From the NCBI GenBank assembly GCA_963556495.2, contig OY747710.1, positions 19,596,500 through 19,660,499 on the forward strand: a stretch of DNA of 64,000 nucleotides. The letters are read 5' to 3'. Shown piece after piece: positions 34,130-45,699 of this stretch (position 1 is the stretch's first letter; the number at the start of each line of letters is the position of its first letter). Both the position numbers and the translations under genes were made by a program. This stretch comes from Valencia hispanica (Eukaryota > Chordata > Actinopteri > Cyprinodontiformes > Valenciidae). The notes beneath the pieces were generated by a model. It saw only the letters and a program-made list of their open reading frames with translations, had not been told where the DNA came from and did not search any database.

Positions 34130-37100
34130 TATCTCTCATTTCTTTACTTAAAAATGGTTGAAATAGGAAAGAGCTGTAAAAAGTATGTAATTTTGGCATG
34201 AAAAACATATAGGAAGCCTGATTCTGTGATCTCAAGGCAGCTGTCAGAAAACAAGCGAGGGTAGGATGGGTCGAAAGCAGAGAAATGTGACAGCACCGCG
34301 CTAACTCTCACAATGTTCAGAGAGAAAACAGTCACAGATGGACAAACAGAAGATCGTCACAAAGGAAAATTCCCAACAGTCTTCACACTAAAAAAACTAG
34401 GAATGACAGAACAAGCGTGAGAAAACAAAATCTCTTAGCCAGCAGGTTAACAGTTATACATCCAGTGAGCAGCTATTGAAACAGAGAGCTGGGGAACAAG
34501 AGAAGACAAGAAGGGGAGAGAGAGAAATGAAGAGCACAGCAGAGATCAAGTCAAACAGGAATGAGATCAGTGAGACTCAGCGTTTTGAGTCAAAGTGAGA
34601 AAAACAGTCGGGCCTAAACCAGTCCTCCAACAGATGTCCTCGGCTCATTTCTGACTTCCAGCTCAGGAGAAATTAAAGTGTTTCTGACATTTCTTTGGGC
34701 TGTTTAATGTTTAGCTACAGCTGCAGGCACATTTATACATTTCACTGACACAGAAACCAATCAATAGATCGAAAATGTGACAAGCTGGTTAATATCTAAG
34801 TCTGAGCTTTGCTGAAGCCCTAACCACACAAACACCTCTCTGTTAAAAGCCTCAGGCGCAGGCTGATACCTCTATCACACTGCCAGCCCTCCTCCTCCCT
34901 CTCATCAGGAAAAAAAAGAGCTAAATTACACATCGCACAACGGTTTCCTGATGGTAATGTACCCCTTCAAACCTGGTGGAAGGAGAGAGAGAGAGAGAGA
35001 GATAGAGAGAGAGATAGACACATCCAGCCCACTCAATGTGGCTGCCATTGCATCTCACATTCGTCATATGCAGAGAAGACATATTCAGAAAGAAAAGTAG
35101 CCTTTGATGTTTAACGCGGTTGTCTAACATATTCCAAGGTTTGAAAATTGCCTGCTTTGCCAAGAGCCATTAGTGAGTATTAGAAGTGTCCTGAACCACA
35201 GGAGGTACGATGTGTGCTTTGAAACGCTGCTGAAAACACTGCTTTTAACAATGTGACGGTTTGAAATGAGAAGGACAGACCACATGCTGGTTCTTGACTA
35301 CAGTCCTCATAAATTAGGACGTTCTATAGGAGCCTGCAAGCTTTCTCACAGTTCAGTTGTTCAGTTGGCCGTTATTACTAATAACCTATTAACAGCTCGG
35401 CTCGGAGATGAACGACACGAGGGTCTAGCAGTTAACTCCCATGCTTTATTTTCTGCCCTTTCTTGAGACTCAGAGAGATATCTGGTGAATGGGTATATAA
35501 AGCAACTCAAAGTTATTTCAGTCAAAGCGGTCAATACAGGTCAATAGTGGTGTCCCAACATGAAAATATCATAAAATAAGTGCAATGCAAAGCTTTACCT
35601 TTCTACACCTTAACCAGAGACCGCTGTTAAGTTTGTTGCGTTTCTCAACCCAACAATGTTTGTATTAGTACATTACAATTATGCAGCCAGAGGTTACCGG
35701 CTGTATCAATCAGCTGATTTCAAGTCTGCCAGGATAATTTCCAAAATAACTATAAGACTTGGAAAAGCTGTTTCATCTTTATCGATGTTTCACAAATGAC
35801 AGCCTGGCACAAAATCCAAAAGTTTACTCCGCTCTTGGTGGACTAAAGAGTTGCAGCTGATCAGGCAGCTTGACATTGGATAAACATTCTCAGTTGCAAA
35901 TTTCCTAAATTAGGTAAATCTGTAGAAACGGTGGAGATGTGGTCCGTTTGACTGGATATTAGCCTTTACACTATAGGATTTCTTCACGTCATTACTGGGA
36001 CATGTTGCTACTACATGTCAGGGACATATTTTCACACCATGATTTTTTGAGTTTGGCAACCAGAATTGTTTTGAATTGGCCAAAATTGTATTTATTACAA
36101 GCAACAACAAGAACAAAAAAACTTCCATTGAGGCACCAAGCCTGCAGTGCATAGCAACAGGTGGGGGAGGGACAGCCAGAGAAAGCTCTAGTTAATCCAG
36201 CAATTTCTCTCTAAAATCTCATTAGACTACAGCACTTTAATGAATCAGTCACTGATGACTCGTGTCTCTCCCTTCATTTTAAACTTTCCTATAATGCTTT
36301 CTTCTTTACTTTAAATGTAACAATATAAACTAAAGGCTTATGTCTCCCATCTATGCAGCTACAGCATAGATGAGCTGAGTTAGCTGCAGCTTGCTGGATT
36401 CTGTCATCTCTAACTTTCCAGCCAATCACAGGTAAGTATAGGGATGATAACAGGACCAATTTCATCTTCATTTTACATTAGTGACAATTTAGTCAGCAGA
36501 TGTTTTTTTTCTTAATTATCATGGATCAATGGCCAAATTGTACCACTTTATGAGTAACTGCTTTTCAGTCAAAATTTGACTCATGTTTCTGAAGACAAAA
36601 ACATTAAAATTTGTAAATGACAGCAGCTGTTTTATGGATTGGATCATAGTAAAATGCAGCTCAATACTGCTGCAAATACTGTGAAAGTATATGATCAATA
36701 TGCTAAATAGTAAATTACTTTTGCTTTTTTTTAACTTCATTTCAAACAAAATATGATGATTAGATAATGCTCTTAGCTTTGAATGCAACTCATTTTAAAT
36801 GCCTGAACATAGCTCTTTCTCTTTCATAGCACTGGCTCCTTCCATTTTTTTGTCGAGGTCCATCTTTTTCCAAAAGCAACAACCACAACCTCTAGCAAGT
36901 TGCTGAAATGTGTGAAGGAAGCAGGGTTCACGGCTGGTTTCAGCTCACTGGATTCAGCTGGACGCCTTCTCTCATCAGATCATTAACTGAACATCATACA
37001 TTTTAGAGAGGGGGGAAAAGGTATGTGAAAAACCTTTTGTGGCTCCCGAGCTGGGCAAATAACCTAAAATGATTTCTCAAGGGTTAACGTTTGTTTGCAA

Positions 37101-37555
37101 TGACAGAATACTAAAAAAATGAGGGAATAAATGGGAGGTGAGGAGTTTGAAAACTCGAGTCAGAAATTTCTAGTCCACCTCTCCTTTCTCCTTTAGGCAA
37201 CATGCGCTGCTACCAGCAAACACGGCTGAATCCCCTGCTGAGCTGTCAGCAGCAGGGTTGCATTGTGTGTAAGGTAGGTGCTGGGCGCTGACACTGAAAA
37301 AAAAAAAAAAAAAAGGATAGTAACTGTACATCAAAGCCTAGCAGTGTTGTAGGAGTGAATCACTTTGCAGTTATTTTTCATGAAGTCATAAAAAATTTAT
37401 TACAGATGAGAAATTATATATTGGGAAGCTGTTACCTGTCAGCCCCTGGATGTTTGTGCTTTACTGCTGATACTGAACCTCACAGAGACAAAAGAATGTC
37501 TTTAAACCCTCTGAAGTTATCTATAATTTGTTGAAGCTGATCCTAACATAGACTG
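34130..37555. other. Unassigned intronic sequence with a GA tract
   Basis: About 3.4 kb without recognisable genes or mobile elements. An interrupted (GA)n tract lies at about 34,984-35,016. Remaining frames are short. Confidence 0.4.
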
Positions 37556-37725
37556 CGTTGTGGCAACACAGAAAGTCTGTGGTTAAAAGCCCCAGCTGGA
37601 GCCTTTTCTGTGTAGATTTTCTATGTTCTCCTAATGCATGCCTGGGTTTTCTCCAGGTACTCCGGTTTCTTTCCCCAGTCAAAAACATGCATGTTAGATT
37701 AATTTTATGATACTGACCCTGGGAG
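37556..37725 (+). mobile_element. SINE remnant
   Basis: The body phrases TTCTATGTTCTCCTAATGCA and CTCCAGGTACTCCGGTTTCT, then GCATGTTAGATTAATT, match the GGATGG-tailed teleost SINE seen elsewhere in the window. The tRNA-like head (GGTTAAAAGCCCCAG for the B box) is decayed, and the 3' third is missing. Confidence 0.6.
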
Positions 37726-37839
37726 TATGTGTGCTTTCATTTCTGGTTTTCACATATACCTCTCTGAGTGATCATAATATGAGTTATTTATTCTTTCATG
37801 AATCTTCAATCAAAAAACAGTAACCAGAACTCAGATGGA

Positions 37840-38160
37840 AATATTCAGACTCTTTTGTTTTTGCATTTTAATGTTCAGTCCTTGGTGTTTTTTCTTTGTT
37901 ATTGTTCGATGTACAGTGATGCAGACAGGCAATCTGAATGCAATTTTTGCCTGGCATTGCACATCCTATTGGTATTACCACCTCTACAGTCAAACATGGT
38001 GGTGGTTGCATCAATCTGTGGGGATATTTTCTGTTAAAAGGTCAGAGTAACTAGTAAAAACTGAGAAATATATCTGCAATAAAACTGTATATAGCATTGC
38101 CGTGGGATTTTTTTTTTTTTGGGACTGCTCAGAATCTCAGCCTGAAGCAAAAGTTTATAT
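37840..38160 (+). pseudogene. Tc1-like transposase fragment
   Basis: The plus strand reads TVKHGGGCINLWGYF (about 37,985-38,030), a diverged form of the TVKHGGGS(V/I)MVWGCF motif around the second catalytic region of Tc1 transposases. The flanks are too eroded to assign. Confidence 0.55.
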
Positions 38161-38394
38161 TCAAGTAAGAGGAACTGAAGAAGGCTGCCATGGAAGCATT
38201 TACAATGGTGGCGCTGGGAATACTCTTACCCTTCCATTTTAAAACCAGCTGCCAGTTTGAAATAATTTCTTTTACTTTTGACTGAAATCATGCTTTTTTT
38301 TAATAAGGTTGATTTATAGTATTGTAGCTAATCCCAACACACACATATATATATAAATAAAAAGCTCAAATACTCATTCCATCATCCAAACTGG

Positions 38395-38885
38395 TGGAGT
38401 TTTAAGGCCTGCAGCGTGTTGTGCGCTCTGCTGAGAAGGTGATTGGCTGCAGACTCCCGTCTCTACTTTACACCTCCAGGACACTTGGGCGTGCAGGTCG
38501 GATCACAGCCGACCCTTCTCACCCTGGACACAGACTGTTTGACCTGCTCCCCTCAGGCAGGAGGTTCTGATCCATTTGGACCAAACCTCTCACCATAAGA
38601 ACAATTTCTTCCCCTCTACTGTTGGACTCATGAACAATAACCCTCAGACTGTTCCCACCACCCACTCTGTTTCAGTCACATGACCCTATGTCGTGCTTTT
38701 GCACCAGTCTGACTTTGCACTGATAATAACCTTCACTCATGTATATGTTAATTTGTTTACCAGATTTTATTTTTAATTCATTGCATGCTTAGAAGTGTTT
38801 TATCTTATGTTTGCACAAAGTACGGCAGCAATTTCCTGATGTTGTGAACCAGTTCACACATATGGCAATAAAACGTATCTGATTC
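38395..38885 (+). mobile_element. Rex1/CR1-type LINE 3' end
   Basis: The plus strand encodes, with frameshifts, PSLLDYTSRTLGRAGRITAD, then HRLFDLLPSGRRF, a C-terminal signature of Rex1/CR1-like LINEs, followed by a 3' UTR ending in GGCAATAAAACGTATCTGAT and a short GATTCAGATT tail. Confidence 0.6.
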
Positions 38886-38887
38886 AG

Positions 38888-39243
38888 ATTGTCAACCTTT
38901 TTACATCATGTAACAGGGCCACTGGAAGTAATTTTGAACAGGGGGTGCTGTGAAAAAATCTCTGGACAAAAACACCTGGAACATTTGGAGATGATAATGC
39001 AAAGGATTCTTCATAAAATCAAAAAAATTATGGACAACCCTGAGCATCCTCTTCATGAGACAGTCATACAACAACAGAGCGTCTTCAGTCAGAGGTTTCT
39101 TCAGTTTTGCCACAACACAGATTGGTACAGGAAATCCTTCCTGCCCACAGCTATCATCATCTACAACAACTCCTTAAAGAATTAATTATATGTGCTATGC
39201 CAACACTTAATTTCCCTCTGGGATCAATAAAGTAGCCTATTTT
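38888..39243 (+). mobile_element. Second non-LTR retrotransposon 3' end
   Basis: The frame at 38,889-39,185 ends with MDNPEHPLHETVIQQQSVFS, then QRFLQFCHNTDWYRKSFLPTAI, the closing segment of teleost LINE ORF2 proteins. The tail AATTTCCCTCTGGGATCAATAAAGTAGCC (39,208-39,236, quoted only in part: CTCTGGGATCAATAAAGTAG) is a typical LINE terminator. It lies head to tail with a different LINE end just upstream. Confidence 0.6.
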
Positions 39244-39424
39244 TGAATTTGACCCTATATGCCTATTTAGAATAGGGTCTGTAACACACATACATCATCA
39301 GTTCTACTTCATAATATCGCTACAACAATGCAATAGATTTGGACAGCTGGCATGAACCTGAGTCACTACACCATCTAAATGTCACACACGACTCTGTTAG
39401 CTCCAAGATCCTTTTATGTACACA

Positions 39425-39595
39425 ACAAGGAAATAATGTCCTACTATTTAAACACGTTATTGAACACATCCATTACGCAAAGAACACAAACACTAAATAA
39501 CACTTTTTCTGTCTCCATCTCCAAACTTTTGACACAAACCACAAGGAAATAATCTCAGACTAATAAACGTTATTTAACAGTTCTCCAGATCCATT
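39425..39595 (+). repeat. Local tandem duplication (about 116-bp period)
   Basis: ACAAGGAAATAATGTC at 39,425 and ACAAGGAAATAATCTC at 39,541 begin two diverged copies of the same unit. Both run through CGTTATT(G/T)AACA to ATCCATTAC(G/A)CAAAGAACACA. In the second copy an L2 tail splits the unit between CATT and ACACAAAG. Confidence 0.65.
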
Positions 39596-39806
39596 CAATT
39601 CAATTCAATTCAGTTTATTTATATAGCACCAATTCACAACAGATGTCATCTCAAGGCACTTAACAAGAAGTCATTTCAATACATTTATACAAACATTCCA
39701 AACAGTTAAAAAGTTTCCTATTTAAGGAATCCCAGCAGATTGCGTCAGTCATTGGCGTGAGGTTGGGCCCCGTTGATGCAGACTTTCCAACCACAGCAAT
39801 CCCTCA
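39594..39806 (-). mobile_element. Short L2 3' tail
   Basis: About 210 bp of L2 3' UTR in minus orientation, starting with the ATTGA repeats and GCGC/GTGCTATATAAATAAACTG tail. It matches the other copies except for an 11-bp deletion between two CAATCC repeats near 39,801. It is inserted in the second unit of a local duplication whose first unit serves as an empty-site reference, suggesting a CATT-like target. Confidence 0.85.
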
Positions 39807-39863
39807 TTACACAAAGAACACATGATCAAAATAGCGCTGCATGAATAGATATGAAAATTGCGC

Positions 39864-40729
39864 ACCGGTGTTCCGACTATCTGTGCTACCCCTCAATCCG
39901 TGCTACCCTGTAGCACTGCGCATGCACAGTTCGATGTTACGTCACGATTCGCTTACTCAGCAAATCTGTCATCAAGAATTCCTAACTGAAAGTTCCATTT
40001 CATCTGTTTTATTTCTTTGAAGTTTACAGTGAGTTTTATTTAAATTATTTTATTACTGGCAAATTTTTATTCAAAATATTTTAAGGCTTTCCTTAAGCTA
40101 CTTGTTTCAAGTTTACATGACAGCCCTTGTATAATTTCACTTCTGTGATATCGTTATACATGTAAATAAGTCCCAATAATTAGAGTTGTGGAGTAAATGC
40201 GGTGTTTTTTGCGGGTTATCAGTGCTTATAATCATACATTTTAATATTCTGGAGTATATAATACTGCTATCAGCTCTCGTCTTACTGGTTTGTTATATAT
40301 TCATTAGCTGCTTTACAAACTAATAACCGATTTCCAGAGTTATCAGTCATCTACAGATCAGTACTATCATTTATATGTGCTACCCAGTATTTAACAGGTG
40401 GGATATTCTGATCACTGTTTTTAGTGCATGTTTTATGTGCTAGTTTTAGCTATATATTAAACAGGTAGCATGTTCTGTAGATTGAAAGAAAAGTTTTCGT
40501 TATGCATGTAAATTGTTGCATATTACTGGTAAACCACCACTATAATCCCGTCACTTGAAAAATATTTGTCGATGATTTTATTTTACATCATAAGCTAACA
40601 GTTGTTTTCGGCATGTAAACAAACCGGTAGCACTTTTCGATGGGTAGCACCGACAGATAGACACAGCTATCTATGCGCGCTACGGTAGCACATTCTGATG
40701 AGGTAGCACAGATCGTCAGAACAGCGGCG
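39864..40729. mobile_element. Unclassified inverted-repeat DNA element with GTGCTACC motifs
   Basis: The left end CACCGGTGTTCCGACTATCT, continuing GTGCTACC, matches the inverse of the right end CGCCGCTGTTCTGACGATCT, continuing GTGCTACC: about 24 of 28 positions agree. More GTGCTACC copies lie just inside the left end (39,898) and, inverted as GGTAGCAC, near the right end (40,625, 40,643, 40,684, 40,702). A further copy lies at 40,378. The roughly 0.8-kb interior is AT-rich without a coding frame. The pattern fits a non-autonomous DNA transposon with subterminal binding-site repeats. I found no clear target-site duplication and do not recognise the family. Confidence 0.6.
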
Positions 40730-41110
40730 CCGTGCTCTTACTTTGAGCTGCAGGAAGGTTGCCCTGGTTACAGGTGTCCAAATGTCGAGCTGCGCTCTGG
40801 GGTCGTGGAAATAAAGTCTCTCATGAGGGGACAAATGTCCAGGGAGTTCAGAATGTCTGTGTGGGCATGCATCAGCGAAAGGTGTGCGAGTCTTTTTTGG
40901 GTCATGGTGCTGCGTACCCATCATTGACTGTATATCCATGTCTTCAAAAGACGCAAGGCGGAGAAAGTGCGCTCGGATAAGGAACGAACGGGAGCGGGAA
41001 ACCTCTTTACTCGGCGACCACTAGCCTGCCTGAAGCTGATGTTGACAACTTAACTTCCGGGAACGTGTTGATTAGGCCTCAAAGTAATTAAATTAAAATC
41101 AAAAATACAC
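40730..41110. other. CpG-rich unassigned segment
   Basis: CpG density is higher than in the surrounding intron (for example GCGCTCGGATAAGGAACGAA near 40,970), with an ETS-like ACTTCCGG at about 41,054. A 90-codon minus-strand frame (40,939-40,667) begins MDIQSMMGTQHHDPKKTRTP and runs into the right end of the inverted-repeat element. I do not recognise it. It may be an old transposase piece or a regulatory CpG cluster. Confidence 0.3.
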
Positions 41111-41119
41111 GTAATAGTC

Positions 41120-41693
41120 TCCATCCATCCATCCATTCATTTTCTTCCGCTTATCCGGGGTCGGGTCGCGGGGGCAGCAGCCTAAGCAAAGAGACCCAGA
41201 CTTCCCTCTCCCCAGCCACTTGTTCCAGCTCCTTGGGAGGAACCCCAAGGCGCTCCCAGGCCAGCCGAGAAACATAGTCCCTCCAGCGTGTCCTGGGCCT
41301 TCCCCTGGGCCTCCTCCCGGTGAGACGTGCCTGAAACACCTCGCCAGGGAGGCGTCCAGGAGGCATCCTGACCAGATGCCCGAGCCACCTCAACTGACTC
41401 CTCTCGATGTGGAGAAGCAGCGGCTCTACTCTGCGCCCCTCCCGGATGACCGAGCTTCTCACCCTATCTCTAAGGGAGAGCCCAGACACTCTGCGGAGGA
41501 AACGCTTGTATCCGTGATCTCGTTCTTTCGGTCACCACCCAGAGTTCGTGACCATAGATGAGGGTAGGAACGTAGATCGACCGGTAAAGCGCCCGCATAA
41601 CTGCAGATGCCCCACCAATCCGTCTATCGATCTCCCGCTCCATTTTTCCCCTCATTCGTGAACAAGACCCCCAGATACTTAAACTCCTCCACT
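41120..41693 (-). mobile_element. Rex3 LINE 3' fragment with fold-back 5' end
   Basis: The minus strand encodes the Rex3 C-terminal block: MEREIDRRIGGASAVMRALY, then YGHELWVVTERTRSRIQA, LSLRDRVRSSVIREG, LLLHIERSQLRWLGHLVRMP and LLRLLPPRPDPG, with a single major frameshift. It ends in GGATAAGCGGAAGAAAATGA and a GGATGG repeat. Apart from 5' truncation it is one of the best-preserved Rex3 copies here. At the truncation point is a perfect inverted repeat (41,683-41,705). Confidence 0.88.
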
Positions 41694-41705
41694 AAGTGGA
41701 GGAGT
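41683..41705. repeat. Perfect 11-bp inverted repeat at the Rex3 5' end
   Basis: ACTCCTCCACT (41,683-41,693), one spacer base, then AGTGGAGGAGT (41,695-41,705). The right-hand arm is not part of the Rex3 consensus in this position; it is the complement of the last Rex3 bases. Confidence 0.9.
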
Positions 41706-44700
41706 AAGAGTCTACGTGTGTCAAAATAATTTCCAAAATATTCATAAGGACTTTATAAATTGTGCAAAGTATTTTTAATAGCCTCCATTTAAAAAAATCT
41801 CCCTCTCCGCAGCACCCCCTGGCATCAGAGTAAAGGAGGGTGGAATACTGATGCACCTTGCAGATTTTTATATGCAAAATATTTTGATAACCAAGTATCA
41901 TTTTCAACATCCACTTCTCAAACATGAGTAATTCCATGTTACCATAAAATATATGGATGTTTATGGTTGTAACTTGACAAAATGTAGAAAAAAACAACAA
42001 CAACAAAAACAGACGGGTGGGTAAATCCCCTACCAGCTGAGCTGGACTCTACTGGACTAATTGATTGTTTCTTTATACCATAAGGTTCAAAAGGCGCCAC
42101 ATTTAATTTTAGGACAAACACAGAGCTTCTTGAGCTAAAACGAGACAAGACGATTTGAAAGACTTCGATAAGATACGATGCCAAATCCTTTGAGTAATAT
42201 TTAGTCCCTTGGTGCTTACATCTAAGCCCCAACGGGGCGTCCTTGATGGAAAGAGCAACTGATAAATAATCGGACACAGTGGGAGGACAGAACAAAGGAG
42301 ACTGGAGATATGATGAATGAGCGAAAAATGACAAATGAAACATCTAATGGTGCTTTAAAGAGGATGGAGAGATAAAAAGGGAAGGAAGGAGAATCTTTGC
42401 TCAGAATTAGATGGAGGGAAAGAATCGTTTAAAAAAAAATATTTATCAGGTGATCAAAAATATGCTTAATGTCCTTCAGGGAAGAAGTGACAGGAGCACG
42501 GAGCCCTGATCTGAGAGTTTAAGACTGGAGATGTAGATTAATGGAGAGAATATCAAACAGATGTGAACACCTCCTGACAACTCAAGCTCAGGAATACCCC
42601 AGATCCTGTTTAAACTCTAATCACCCATTAATTTGTTTGTCTCGCTGTATTTTTGACCTTGACATGTGTGCAACCACACTTTCTCCAAATGCAATTGAAA
42701 AGTCTAGACTTGAAGGGTAAACTTGTTTAGGAAAGCATGGTGGTCAGCTGAGTTGTATCTTCAATTGGTTTTCTTTCCTATTAAAAAGGTGACTAGAGAG
42801 TGAGAGAGAGAGAAGAGTGGCTGTGCTGCTTCTTTGTACTTGAATGAATTCTTCCACTGGCCTTTTCTGCTCCGCCAGTCGGGAGCCAATTATGAGCGTG
42901 AAGCAGGCTTTCTGATTAATACACGACTGTCGCGAGAAGACACACAAAGAAGACTGCTCTTATGGATTGAAAACACCCGTTATCACCATGCTCTTTTATG
43001 TGATTCACCAGCCACATTAGACCGTTAGCCATAAAGATCAGGCGACTGTGCAAAACATGTGGCTCAATTATCGCACAGGGTCCACACAATGACTCAACTG
43101 ACACAAATTTAAAGTTGCTCCAGGCTCTCTATTCACCTGCTGAAAGTCTTTTCACAGCGCTCAACAAATAGAAACGAGTGAAAAAAAGGAGTGCCACCAT
43201 CAGAACAAAGAGCCAGACAACAAACTAAACTCTGGTCAATGATTAACCAGACTAAACCAACTGCAGCTTTGCATGCAGCAAAACAAAAAACCCCACTTCT
43301 GTGTGAAAACATCACTGTGCCTTTAAAAGCAACAGTAATTTAAGTATGCGTGGGCCAGTAACCCTCACCGAGGATTTTAAAAGTCTTGTTGTAATACTTG
43401 TTCTTTCTGAAATACGATCAGTCACTCTGAGTTGCATATGCATGCTGCACGCGAAAACTTTCTTCCACCTCCATTGCCTGCATTAGCCGCAGAAAGGAAA
43501 TAGAGGGGAAAACAAGTGATTCAAAAAAAAGCTAGTCCCTTCTACATCACAGAGAAATTACTATTCAAGGCCTCGCCCACGGGAAGGCTGTACTGATTTT
43601 GCAGCCAGGAGAGAGCAGAACACATCTGTGCTAGTAGATGGGAGATAACACATCAACGTTGCATTTTTTACCCAAGAAAGAAAAGCTGAAGAAGAAATGT
43701 TTGTGGTTATCTTTGGAACACCACCAGCAAAGTATTACGCTGTTAGTTATTTGTTCAAAGGCAGCATGAGAGTCAAGTTGCTGTTAGCTGTTCAGAGGCG
43801 AGTGTTAGCATATGAATACTAATGAGTAAGACTCGTAATTCTTTTGTTTTCCGCCCTCCCACTCTTGCGACAAACTTCAACCCCTGAAAAGGGAGTGCAG
43901 GAGCATTTTTCCACAGAAAACAACTCACAAGGCATTCGTTCAGAGTAGAGACCACAGAATATTTATTGGGGAAAAAACGAGTGAATGAGACCTTTAAATC
44001 TATGTATCACTATAACAATTAGATTGAGCTTATTACCACATTGGCAACAATAGAAAGTAAGCAACACAGAAGAGTTAAAAGATCAAATTCAAACTAAATA
44101 GTTAGATAAATTAGTTTAAAATGTATTATATTTAAAGATAATTCAAATAAGATTATTTAAATGAATAAACAATAAAATGCCAGGTCTTTATGATGTTAGT
44201 TGATTAAAAGAAAATAGAGAAACTTAACTAAGAAACAGTTGTTTTGCATTACTGAACCCAGAATAATAAAGTAGGATGTGACATTCAAACTTTAAAAAAA
44301 TGACAAGAAAGTGGCTCCTGGTGGTAAACAAGCCTGAAATGATCAAATTAGAAGCCTGTAGAGCTTGTTTATCAAACTAACAGTACATAAATCTAACAGA
44401 TCATATTATAATACCTGTAATAACTAATGTGTTAAATTATTTTAGAAGTTGAATGAATGATCTTTTGTTTTTGTTTTAAATAAATGCTTAATCTTTAACT
44501 TAACTTTAGCTTGACATTTCCCTCAAAAGACAATATTCAAAGACTTCTCCTGCTGAGTCTTCACAGCCCTTAAAACCAACAGAGAAGCAAGCAGCCACTC
44601 CCAAATTACAGTGCATACTTCTCCACAAATCATACAAAATGATTAATGTCCTTTTGTCCCAAGACTGCCAAGACAAAGACAAATCAATAAAAAAAAAACT

Positions 44701-44734
44701 GTCTTCCTAATCATGCACAGAGACCTATACTCAC
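41706..44734. other. Repeat-poor intronic sequence
   Basis: About 3 kb with no recognised repeats or genes, unusual for this window. The 42.83-43.65 kb part has a non-repetitive look and intermediate GC content; absence of repeats so near the promoter could reflect regulatory constraint. Confidence 0.35.
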
Positions 44735-44965
44735 ACAGCTGGTCTGTCCAACTATTCAAAATATCTGGAGTCTCTTCAGGCTGCACAGCTGATAAAAAAG
44801 CAGCTTCGCTGGGCCAATTGCTCTCGTGGGACACTGTGGAAGAATTAGCAGCCAGATGCCCAATAGACAGTGATCGAGCAGACATGTGCTGGCTGGGAGG
44901 AACTGTGCATCACACTTCCAGTTCCTTCTCTCTTTATGCCTCAGCCGTTGCTCCAGAGGCAAAGG
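44735..44965 (-). other. Candidate alternative first exon of ddr1
   Basis: On the minus strand a perfect TATAAAA (44,996-44,990) is followed about 25-30 bp later by the potential start of this segment, which ends at a good donor, CTGT|GTGAGTAT (44,735/44,734). It contains an ATG at 44,885 with a frame beginning MSARSLSIGHLAANSSTVSH. Spliced to ddr1 exon 2 that frame would stop 20 nt before the ddr1 start. It could be an alternative non-coding first exon. TATA box and donor are seen; their use is inference. Confidence 0.3.
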
Positions 44966-44989
44966 AGGAGGGACGAGGAGGGGGAAGCA

Positions 44990-44996
44990 TTTTATA
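44990..44996 (-). promoter_or_regulatory. TATA-box match
   Basis: TATAAAA on the minus strand, embedded in GGAGGCTATAAAATGC with a GC-rich, purine-asymmetric surround. It would drive transcription toward ddr1 exon 2. Confidence 0.35.
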
Positions 44997-45699
44997 GCCT
45001 CCATCTACTAGTGAAAAGCACCGCCACCTCCTCCCTCTTCTTCTTCTCCCAAACAATTTAACAATGCTACACCTCCTCTGAATGGCCTGCTCAGTGACCT
45101 GCCGCCAACACATCGAGATGTGGCTGAGTGTGTGTGTGCGCCGGGAAAGGTGGCCACCCGCTGAACTGATTGTTTTAACTTTTCCATCAGGCTACCTTCA
45201 CTTCACTTAAGAACAGGCTGGCAACACAAGAGAATGCAACGCCTCCCACGTTTTAACCTTGCTCCTCAAGTCAAAACATACCGTTTGAGCACAACCTTGT
45301 GATTTATTTATGCACTTCAGCTCTCAGAATAGGTGAGAACAATCATTTCACTGTTGCTGCCCTTTTCCAATGATTCAAACTGCAGAACATATCCTCTCAG
45401 AGAAGTTACCTCAGAATCTTAAATATTTTCTGTATCAACACTGCACTCTTTTCCAATGGTAGGTCAGTCGGTGGTCTTCGGGTTTGGCTCTGGTGACCAG
45501 TCAGCTCTTCCTCTAATGCCTCTAATGAGGACAGTGAAAGCAGAGCTGGTGGTCTTATAGCAGCTCACTTGTGCTACTGTGAGGCTGTGTGTGCATGAAA
45601 TGACTACCAGCTGAATGAATGAAGGTTATCAATAAATACTGAGCCTTACAGAAAATCGATTCAAAATTCAGAGAGTGTAAGTCAGCAAGTCTACATATT
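44997..45699. other. Unassigned sequence
   Basis: No gene or repeat recognised. Confidence 0.4.

Noticed and set aside
41151..41561. Frames of 112 and 113 codons on opposite strands
   Set aside because: Minus-strand one is Rex3 ORF C-terminus; plus-strand one is its shadow.
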